From Bacteroidales bacterium (GTDB taxonomy: Bacteria > Bacteroidota > Bacteroidia > Bacteroidales > UBA932), in contig SFJA01000074.1 of the NCBI GenBank assembly GCA_004556005.1, forward strand, positions 1 through 9,361: a DNA stretch of 9,361 bases. Direction: 5' to 3'. The notes below the pieces were generated by a model. That model was not told the origin of the DNA and ran no database searches. It saw only the letters and a program-made list of their open reading frames with translations. Position numbers and translations under genes: made by a program. Below are positions 1 to 5,813 of this stretch, piece by piece (the stretch's first letter is position 1; each line of letters begins with the position of its first letter).

Positions 1-221
1 GCCACGACTGCTATGAGAAGGGTATTTTCAACCGCGGAGAGCAACGCTCCCGCACCGCCCATCTCTCCTGAAAAGAGATTCGCATACAGTTTGCCCGAAA
101 AGCCGGTCCAGTTGCCCAGTACCCTCGACTCGGTGAAGGAGAAGATGGCAATGAACACCAGCGGCGCATACAGGAGCACCAGCAGTATCCAGATGTAAAG
201 TTGTGCAAAAAACCTTTTCAT
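1..221 (-). CDS. potC: Spermidine/putrescine ABC transporter permease PotC, 5' part (runs off left edge)
   Basis: This is the start of the second inner-membrane permease of a polyamine importer. Only the first 73 codons are in the window, and the reading frame is open to position 1. The protein starts MKRFFAQLYIWILLVLLYAP, giving a first membrane helix at about residues 6-30. It continues with FSFTESR, a W-x-GFS motif and an NTLLIAV segment, the layout usual for PotC-type permeases of the BPD_transp_1 family. The ATG overlaps the potB stop by one base (TGATG), so it is probably translated by coupling to potB. The EAA loop and the remaining helices lie outside the window. Family assignment rests on this short piece plus the potA-potB context. 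The substrate is inferred. Confidence 0.85.
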   Translation of the reverse strand, partial: MKRFFAQLYIWILLVLLYAPLVFIAIFSFTESRVLGNWTGFSGKLYANLFSGEMGGAGALLSAVENTLLIAVV

Positions 222-991
222 CAGATCATCCCTCCTTCGGTTCCGGTCTTTTCACTGTCAGAGAACAGTGTAGTCAGACCAATGATAATCAACATTATAA
301 GCGAAAGCGCAGCACCGTAGTTCCACATCGAGGAGTTGATATTCTCCTGGATTATCGTACCGAACAGCTTGATCTTGTTGTTGGTGAGGAATTCGGAAAT
401 GGCAAAGGTGCTGACGGTAGGCATGAACACCATCAGGATACCGCTCATCACTCCCGGCATCGAGAGCGGGACAGTAACCTTCCAGAAAACGCTGGCAGGC
501 TTTGCTCCGAGATCCTCGGCGGCCTCCGCATATGAAGGGTCCATCTTCAGCAAGGTGTTGTAGATGGGGTATATCATAAACGGAAGGTAGTCATATACCA
601 TACCGAAAAGCAGGGTACCCTTTCCCAAAGCTATGCCGAACACATTGAAAAGTTCCGCCGTGGCCAGTGTTCGCATAAGAGCATTTATCCACATAGGCAG
701 AATGAACAGCACTATGGTCACGGCGCTCCGGTTGAGCTTGCGGTTGGCAAGAATCCAGGCTGCGGGATAACCGAGAAGGATACAGATTGCTGTATTTTCT
801 ATAGCTATCTCTATAGAAAGCGCAAAGGTGCTCAAGGCATCCTTGTCGGTGAAGAAGCGGGTCACGTTGGACAGCGTGAACCTTCCGCTGCCGTCCTGCA
901 CTGCATATATGAACACGAGCAGAAGCGGCAGTACGACAAAAAGGACAAGAAAGATGAAGTAAGGGATACTCCAGCTGCTTCTTTTAACCAT
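221..991 (-). CDS. potB: Spermidine/putrescine ABC transporter permease PotB
   Basis: This is an inner-membrane permease subunit of 256 residues that would pair with PotC to form the polyamine channel and dock on PotA. About six hydrophobic segments are visible, near residues 10-30, 60-82, 91-112, 128-148, 182-204 and 226-246. The EAA loop that contacts the ATPase begins near residue 156 (EAAEDLGA, then VPLSMPG near 174-180), with the conserved Gly at the expected spacing. Length is slightly below the roughly 275-285 usual for PotB. The start codon at 989-991 lies inside the end of potA (8-base overlap), which suggests translational coupling. The stop overlaps the potC start. The substrate is inferred from similarity to PotABC rather than to iron or thiamine permeases. 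Confidence 0.9.
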   Translation of the reverse strand: MVKRSSWSIPYFIFLVLFVVLPLLLVFIYAVQDGSGRFTLSNVTRFFTDKDALSTFALSIEIAIENTAICILLGYPAAWILANRKLNRSAVTIVLFILPMWINALMRTLATAELFNVFGIALGKGTLLFGMVYDYLPFMIYPIYNTLLKMDPSYAEAAEDLGAKPASVFWKVTVPLSMPGVMSGILMVFMPTVSTFAISEFLTNNKIKLFGTIIQENINSSMWNYGAALSLIMLIIIGLTTLFSDSEKTGTEGGMI

Positions 992-2369
992 CGCACCTGC
1001 TTATCTTAAGGTCTTGCGGCCTGATGTTAACGCCGACAAGGTCGCCCTTGTCCCAAATGTCGTCAGTATCGACCCAGAGCCGGCCTCCGCCGTCGATATC
1101 GATGGTGAGGTGGTAATGGTTTCCCTTGTAAAGCAGGAAACGCACTTCTCCGGCAATCTGTCCATCCTCCTGATGGTCAAGCAGGTCCACCTTGTCAAAA
1201 TCAACCGTCACCTTTACGCTGTCACCGGCCTTGAAACCCTCCTGCGGGAGACACTCCCAGCGGGCGCCGAGCATATCTATGTGGGTCTCGTCAACAAGCG
1301 TGGCTTCGAGCGTATTGCAGGTACGTTCCTTTCGCATGACCTGGATATCGGAAGGCTTGATGTACAGGCCGACCAGCGAGCCGACTTCAAAGCAGTTGTA
1401 ATCCTGGACCATCAGTTCATATCCGTTCGACGTCTCCACAAACATCTCGTAGTGGACACCTTTGAAGATGCAGGACTTGACCGTACCGGTAAACTGGGCG
1501 CCGTCGGTCTTGGACATAATGTAAACGTCCTCAGGCCTGATCACAACGTCGACCGGAACGTCCTTGCCGAAGTCCTTGTCGACGCATTCGAACTCCATCT
1601 CCATAAATTCGACGCGGTAATCGTCTATCATACGGCCGTTGAGTATGGTCGATTCGCCGATAAAATCCGCCACGAAGGAGTTGCAAGGCTCGTTGTATAT
1701 GTCCGTAGGGGTACCTATCTGCTGAATGCGTCCCTCATTGAGCACTACAACCGTATCCGAAAGCGTCAGCGCCTCTTCCTGGTCGTGTGTGACATAAATG
1801 AAGGTTATGCCCATCTTTTTATGCAGTTCCTTGAGCTCAATCTGCATATCCTTGCGCATCTTGAGGTCAAGCGCTGCAAACGGTTCGTCGAGGAGAAGCA
1901 CCTTGGGATAATTCACGAGCGCACGCGCAATGGCTACCCTCTGCTGCTGACCGCCCGAAAGAGATTCGACGGAACGGTCGTCATAGTCGGTCATGCTCAC
2001 CATCTTGAGCATCTTCTGCACACGCTTGTCGATCTCATCCTTCGGGAGTTTCTGAAGTTTCAGGCCGAATGCGATATTGTCGTACACGTCAAGGTGCGGA
2101 AAGAGCGCATAGCGCTGGAAGACCGTGTTCAGAGGTCTTTTGTAAGGAGGGATGGACGAGATGTCCTTGCCCTCGAGCAGAATGCATCCCGAATCGGGAG
2201 CGATGAAGCCGGCAATCTGGCGCAGCAGGGTTGTCTTTCCGCAGCCCGAAGGTCCGAGGAGGGTGATGAATTCGCCCCTGCGCACATACAGATTTATGTC
2301 CTCCAACACCTTTTTGTCACCGAAGGACTTGCAAAGGTGCTTGATATCGATGATTATGTCGTTTGCCAT
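984..2369 (-). CDS. potA: Spermidine/putrescine ABC transporter ATP-binding protein PotA, long form with two TOBE-like modules
   Basis: This is the cytoplasmic ATPase that drives the PotBC permeases. The nucleotide-binding domain (about residues 5-235) has every motif: Walker A GPSGCGKTT at 39-47, Q-loop Gln85 in VFQRYALFPH, signature LSGGQQQR at 137-144, Walker B LLLDEP at 158-163, D-loop ALD at 166-168 and switch His195. The protein is 461 residues, clearly longer than the roughly 380 of E. coli PotA. The extra length is C-terminal: two related modules, at about 272-344 and 382-457, share the pattern (F/Y)KG-x-HY ... (S/D)LVG-(L/V)-x-I-(K/R)P-x-D. These look like tandem TOBE regulatory domains. 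The gene starts 3 bases after the stop of the upstream porin-like gene and overlaps potB by 8 bases. ATPase identity is certain. The polyamine substrate is probable. Confidence 0.93.
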   Translation of the reverse strand: MANDIIIDIKHLCKSFGDKKVLEDINLYVRRGEFITLLGPSGCGKTTLLRQIAGFIAPDSGCILLEGKDISSIPPYKRPLNTVFQRYALFPHLDVYDNIAFGLKLQKLPKDEIDKRVQKMLKMVSMTDYDDRSVESLSGGQQQRVAIARALVNYPKVLLLDEPFAALDLKMRKDMQIELKELHKKMGITFIYVTHDQEEALTLSDTVVVLNEGRIQQIGTPTDIYNEPCNSFVADFIGESTILNGRMIDDYRVEFMEMEFECVDKDFGKDVPVDVVIRPEDVYIMSKTDGAQFTGTVKSCIFKGVHYEMFVETSNGYELMVQDYNCFEVGSLVGLYIKPSDIQVMRKERTCNTLEATLVDETHIDMLGARWECLPQEGFKAGDSVKVTVDFDKVDLLDHQEDGQIAGEVRFLLYKGNHYHLTIDIDGGGRLWVDTDDIWDKGDLVGVNIRPQDLKISRCDG

Positions 2370-2372
2370 CGG

Positions 2373-3380
2373 CTAGAGACTGAAGAGGGTGAGATTGAGC
2401 TTGACTCCTATTGAAGCGCAAAGGCAGGACTCGAAGGTATCGTAGCCGACATTGGCGTGGATACGCAGCATTTCGTTTCCGAGAGGGTAATAGTGGCAGG
2501 AAAGACCGCCGTTGAATGCCTGCTCGAGTCCGGTATGACGTTTGGTGATGTAATAGTTGCCCTTGAAGCCGACATCCCATTTCTCGGACGGTGCAAATAC
2601 GCTGGTGAAACGTACCATATTGCCTCCCAGCATATTGTATTCGCCCATTCCTGTAGAGTTGCTCCAGTCGAGGGTGAGGGTCCAGTCTCCGAGTTCGAGC
2701 ATGTTGCCAAGGTATGCAACATAGTCGAACTGGCCTTCGTCACGCTGAACGGCGCTGACGCTCCAAATGTTGGAATATGGACCGTATTCGCCACGAATCT
2801 GTGCTGAATATGTAAAGAGTTTGCTGGCGAAAGGTCTCTCACCGTAAGGCGAGGTCACTGCCTGAAGCCAGAAAGAAGTGGTCTCCTTGAGGAAGGTGAC
2901 GCCGACCTTGGCGCCCCACTGGTATGGCTGGAAGGTGTTCCAGAAGTTGGATGAAAGAATGTCATCGACATCAACGTCCCAGTCTTCGTACTCGGTACCG
3001 CCCGTGCAGATCATATCCTTTCCGAGGACGATGTCAAAGGCTCCCAGGGAGAAGTCGACAAGGCACATATCTACCCAGTTGTTGTAGTCTGAGCGGAAAG
3101 TCGAGGTGTAAAGTTCACCTGGAGTTGTGCTGAGCCAATGGTTGCTCAGCGTGAAGGAGATATTGTCAGAAAATGCTCCTTCGAAAAGAGTATAGATTGA
3201 AGAACTGCCGAAATCGCACCCGCTCGATCCGTCACCGCCGCTTCCCAGGCTCGTGTAAGGATTGAAATCGAAACGTGGAATAAGGTGGAACTCGGCATAT
3301 TTACCGGCCCCGTCAGCCTCTTGCGAGTGTGCAAGCAAGCAGAGCAGCAAAGCTGCAAGCGATAAACAAAGTTTCTTCAT
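2373..3380 (-). CDS. Outer-membrane beta-barrel, porin-like protein heading the pot operon
   Basis: This 335-residue protein opens with a signal peptide (MKKLCLSLAALLLCLLAHSQ, cleavage likely near residue 19-20). The rest is rich in aromatic and alternating polar/hydrophobic stretches such as FTLSNHWL, FWLQAVTS, WTLTLDWSN and WDVGFKGNYYI, with Gly/Asp/Asn turns between them, as expected of an outer-membrane barrel. It lacks a plug domain and a TonB box, so it is not a TonB-dependent receptor. The closest general resemblance is to small Bacteroidetes porins. I do not recognise the exact family. Its stop is 3 bases from the potA ATG, so it belongs to the pot operon and may let polyamines or another pot substrate cross the outer membrane. 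That role is inference. The ATG at 3378-3380 fits both the signal peptide and the promoter at 3418-3425. Confidence 0.75.
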   Translation of the reverse strand: MKKLCLSLAALLLCLLAHSQEADGAGKYAEFHLIPRFDFNPYTSLGSGGDGSSGCDFGSSSIYTLFEGAFSDNISFTLSNHWLSTTPGELYTSTFRSDYNNWVDMCLVDFSLGAFDIVLGKDMICTGGTEYEDWDVDVDDILSSNFWNTFQPYQWGAKVGVTFLKETTSFWLQAVTSPYGERPFASKLFTYSAQIRGEYGPYSNIWSVSAVQRDEGQFDYVAYLGNMLELGDWTLTLDWSNSTGMGEYNMLGGNMVRFTSVFAPSEKWDVGFKGNYYITKRHTGLEQAFNGGLSCHYYPLGNEMLRIHANVGYDTFESCLCASIGVKLNLTLFSL

Positions 3381-3417
3381 TTCTACGCATAAATTAGATT
3401 TTAGTAAAACAATGCTG

Positions 3418-3425
3418 CAAAGGTA
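3418..3425 (-). promoter_or_regulatory. Bacteroidetes-type -7 element for the porin-potABC operon
   Basis: Read on the minus strand this is TACCTTTG, a perfect match to the Bacteroidetes -7 consensus TAnnTTTG, followed by CAG. It lies 37 bases before the porin ATG, giving a predicted leader of about 30 bases. No convincing TTTG -33 box is seen at the usual spacing. The region there is the T-run of the preceding terminator. No other promoter-like site is visible before potA, so the whole operon probably depends on this one. Confidence 0.55.
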
Positions 3426-3436
3426 CGCAATTTTTC

Positions 3437-3485
3437 AAAAAAAATAACGATTGCGGACAATTTATGCAATTATTACGCAATCGTT
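3437..3485 (-). terminator. Intrinsic terminator of the lemA-DUF2207 operon
   Basis: A perfect 10-bp inverted repeat pairs AACGATTGCG (3476-3485 on the minus strand) with CGCAATCGTT (3446-3455) across a 20-base loop. It is followed on the minus strand by eight T residues (3437-3444). It begins 6 bases after the stop codon of the DUF2207 gene. Stem, T-run and position fit Rho-independent termination. The long A/T-rich loop is the only weak point. Confidence 0.75.
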
Positions 3486-3491
3486 TGATTA

Positions 3492-5192
3492 TCAACGGCT
3501 TCCACCGCCAAATCCACCGCCTGAGAAGCCTCCTCCTCCACCGAAGGAAGTTCCTCCTCCGAATCCGCCGGACCTTGCGGATTTGGAAGCCATTTCGGCC
3601 TTATGTTGCGCAATGGCCTGGTTGAAGTTGGAAGAAAATACCCGGTTGTATATCACGATATCAATAGGATCGGCCATAACGGTCTGACTTACATATTGTT
3701 GATACACCTCGGGATAGAGCGACTTCATATCCTTGGAAACCTGCTCGGCTATTCCGAAGATGCTGGCAACGACCAGATAATCGTTCCACAGCGCCACCTC
3801 GGCAGGATGCCTCTCGTCAATAATTGTAAATTCTTCCAGATATTTCTTGAATCCCACTGCGTTTCTTGCGCTTTCCTGACCGGCAAGCGTGAACTGCGGG
3901 CTGCGCCAGGTGCAGGCAGTCGAAGCCATCGAATCGTTTCTCAACCGGACAAGGGCCTCGCGGCGGAATGAATTGACAATGGACTCGAGACGCTCAGGGT
4001 AGCGGGCAGACCAGCGTTTAAACTCGTTAGCCTGCAAGATTCCGTCAGTTCCGGCAGCGCTGGTGAGGCATTGGAAGAAGCTCTTTTCGCACTCTGACAT
4101 ATAATCGGTGGATGCCCCGGAGTTTATGTACATCACAGTCCTGTTCCGGGAGTCACGCTGAGGAACAAGCACGGAATGCTGGACCATCCTGAGCATAAAG
4201 GCCCCTATGAAGTTGTTTTCCCCGTTGTCGCCCCCTTTCAAGTGGTTGGCGATAAATGAGGTTTCAAATATGTCTCCGGAGAAAGGTACGCTGCGGTTCC
4301 AGTTGATTCCGCCAAGGTCCCGGACACCGTACATCGCTTCGAGCCGTTTCGGGTCCTTTATCCTTCCGTTTGCCTTGAATACCTGTCTGATTACCAGCAC
4401 GAAAGACAGCAGAGCGATGACGACTGTGGCAAACATCGCAAGCCATTCGCCCGGACTTGGCTCACCTTCATCATACGAGCTGCCTTCCAGCGCGGTGTCA
4501 AGGACTTTTGCGAAAGAGCCGTCCCTTATGCTGGTCGGGGCAAAAATGCCCTTGTCAAAGCGAATGAGGGCGATGACCGAACTTTCGCTGCGGAAACGCT
4601 CCGTGGACTCGTAAACTATACGCCCGCCCTCGAAAAGGGCCTCGCCCACGAATCCGAAACCCCAGATTCGCGCATTGGAGGTATCCAGCTGGCATAGAGA
4701 CGTATTGGCTGTCACCCTGACGTGTTCCGGTCTTGCGGAAAGCCCCGGAGATACGAGTTGCAGGTGCAGGGCATCGTAGTCCGACAGCGACTTTACCACG
4801 TTGCTCATAGTGTAGCTGACGTCAAAGACGTGGTCTCCGTAGGAGCCTACTCCCCAGCAGAGCTCGCAGCCGTCACGCACGGAATTGATTCCGCAGGTAT
4901 ATGCCTTCTGAGAAAGGCTGCGGTCAAGGTCCCAGTCAGGCAGAGTCTTGAAAACCCGTCCGCTTTCGTCGCTGACAGTGAAGGATGAAATGCGTATGTC
5001 GCCCAGATTCTTGCGGACAAGATACCACTCCGTGCCCGAGTTGACGCAAACGTCCCAGACTTCCCTGATGTCCGCCGAGCCGTCCCGGTTCAGGCTTACC
5101 GTGATGTCTATGTCACGAATCCGCTGCTCTCCCGCCACGGCTGAGCCGAGGAAGGAGAGCAGCAGAGCAAAAGATGCTGCAAACCTTTTCAT
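3492..5192 (-). CDS. DUF2207 domain-containing membrane protein with Gly-rich C-terminus
   Basis: This 566-residue protein belongs to the DUF2207 (YciQ-like) family, whose function is unknown. It has a signal peptide at 1-20 (ending AVA), an extracytoplasmic DUF2207 domain at about 22-240 (starting IRDIDITVSLNRDGSADIREVWDV), one clear membrane helix at about 249-271, and a cytoplasmic region carrying the family's late motif (VGFKKYLEEF at 446-455, LWNDYLVVASIFGIAEQV at 468-485). It ends in a Gly/Phe/Ser tail at 541-566, typical of the family. The transmembrane pair that YciQ-type members carry in the C-terminal half is not visible here. This may be normal for the Bacteroidetes subgroup. The ATG overlaps the lemA stop by one base (TGATG), so the two are co-expressed. 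LemA and DUF2207/TPM-type proteins are often neighbours, suggesting a joint envelope role, but none is proven here. Confidence 0.85.
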   Translation of the reverse strand: MKRFAASFALLLSFLGSAVAGEQRIRDIDITVSLNRDGSADIREVWDVCVNSGTEWYLVRKNLGDIRISSFTVSDESGRVFKTLPDWDLDRSLSQKAYTCGINSVRDGCELCWGVGSYGDHVFDVSYTMSNVVKSLSDYDALHLQLVSPGLSARPEHVRVTANTSLCQLDTSNARIWGFGFVGEALFEGGRIVYESTERFRSESSVIALIRFDKGIFAPTSIRDGSFAKVLDTALEGSSYDEGEPSPGEWLAMFATVVIALLSFVLVIRQVFKANGRIKDPKRLEAMYGVRDLGGINWNRSVPFSGDIFETSFIANHLKGGDNGENNFIGAFMLRMVQHSVLVPQRDSRNRTVMYINSGASTDYMSECEKSFFQCLTSAAGTDGILQANEFKRWSARYPERLESIVNSFRREALVRLRNDSMASTACTWRSPQFTLAGQESARNAVGFKKYLEEFTIIDERHPAEVALWNDYLVVASIFGIAEQVSKDMKSLYPEVYQQYVSQTVMADPIDIVIYNRVFSSNFNQAIAQHKAEMASKSARSGGFGGGTSFGGGGGFSGGGFGGGSR

Positions 5193-5743
5193 CAGATCTT
5201 CATCGACGGCATCGAAGCCTTGGCACTGTCTTCCTTGAGGTAATCCTTTGCCTCGAAATGCAGCATTGATGCTACGATGCTGTCAGGAATCTGACGGATG
5301 ATGCGGTTATAGAGGGTAACGGAATCGTTGTAAACCATACGGCTCATACGCACCTGGTTTTCATAGGTGTTTACAGAATCCATAGTCTTGTCAAACATAG
5401 TGTTGGCCTTGAGCTCAGGATAGCGCTCGGCCACTATGTTGATCTGCTTCAGGGCTGCGGCGATACCTGCCTCCTGGGCATCTACGTCAGCGGCGCTGCT
5501 GTTGCGGGTGATGTCCTTGCGCATTGCGATGACATCCTTGAGAGTGTTGTACTCGTGTTCGTTGTACGACCTTACAAGATCCGCCAGGGCACTGAGGGCA
5601 TCCCAGCGGCTGGACTGCTGTACACCTATCTGGCTGAGTGCATTTTTAACCGATTCTTCCTTGGAAACAAGTTTCCTCTGTACTGAAATGAACCAGAGGA
5701 CGAGAAGCGCGACAATCGCGACTACAATGATAAGAGTTGTCAT
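5192..5743 (-). CDS. lemA: LemA family protein
   Basis: This 183-residue protein is anchored by one N-terminal helix (about residues 3-20, LIIVVAIVALLVLWFISVQ), followed by a mostly helical LemA domain. Family landmarks are QIGVQQSSRWDALSALADLV (38-57, the counterpart of the usual RRxDLIPNLV region), SYNEHE near 59-64, ERYPELKAN at 106-114, YENQVRMSRMVYNDSVTLYN around 127-146 and a final IPDSIVA. LemA proteins are widespread, and their molecular function is unsettled. I chose the ATG at 5741-5743. An in-frame ATG at 5759-5761 would add MLKFQT but lies directly against the TATATTTG promoter element (5763-5770), probably upstream of the transcript start. The shorter start also gives the normal LemA N-terminus. 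The gene is first in an operon with the DUF2207 gene and divergent from dpp11. Confidence 0.88.
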   Translation of the reverse strand: MTTLIIVVAIVALLVLWFISVQRKLVSKEESVKNALSQIGVQQSSRWDALSALADLVRSYNEHEYNTLKDVIAMRKDITRNSSAADVDAQEAGIAAALKQINIVAERYPELKANTMFDKTMDSVNTYENQVRMSRMVYNDSVTLYNRIIRQIPDSIVASMLHFEAKDYLKEDSAKASMPSMKI

Positions 5744-5762
5744 AGTTTGAAATTTTAACATC

Positions 5763-5770
5763 CAAATATA
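5763..5770 (-). promoter_or_regulatory. -7 promoter element for lemA
   Basis: Minus-strand TATATTTG matches TAnnTTTG exactly. It ends 19 bases before the preferred lemA ATG (5743), giving a leader of roughly 12-15 bases. A clear -33 TTTG at the usual spacing is not seen. The element argues against starting lemA at 5761. Confidence 0.5.
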
Positions 5771-5783
5771 GAGAATTATTTCT

Positions 5784-5791
5784 TAAATTTG
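5784..5791 (+). promoter_or_regulatory. -7 promoter element for dpp11
   Basis: Plus-strand TAAATTTG matches TAnnTTTG exactly, 22 bases before the dpp11 ATG. The similar string TTAATTTG at 5805-5812 has a mismatch and would put the transcript start past the ATG, so the upstream one is preferred. It lies 13 bases from the lemA element on the other strand, so the two -7 regions sit back to back in a 70-base divergent spacer. Confidence 0.45.
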
Positions 5792-5813
5792 AACTCTAAT
5801 CCGTTAATTTGTT

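Noticed and set aside
1014..2414. Open frame of 466 codons on the plus strand
   Set aside because: It lies antisense to potA, whose motifs are all intact. Its translation has no recognisable domain, and the length results from codon bias of the real gene.
5759..5761. Upstream ATG as the start of lemA
   Set aside because: It directly abuts the -7 element at 5763-5770, so it is probably not in the transcript. The added residues MLKFQT are not typical of LemA N-termini.
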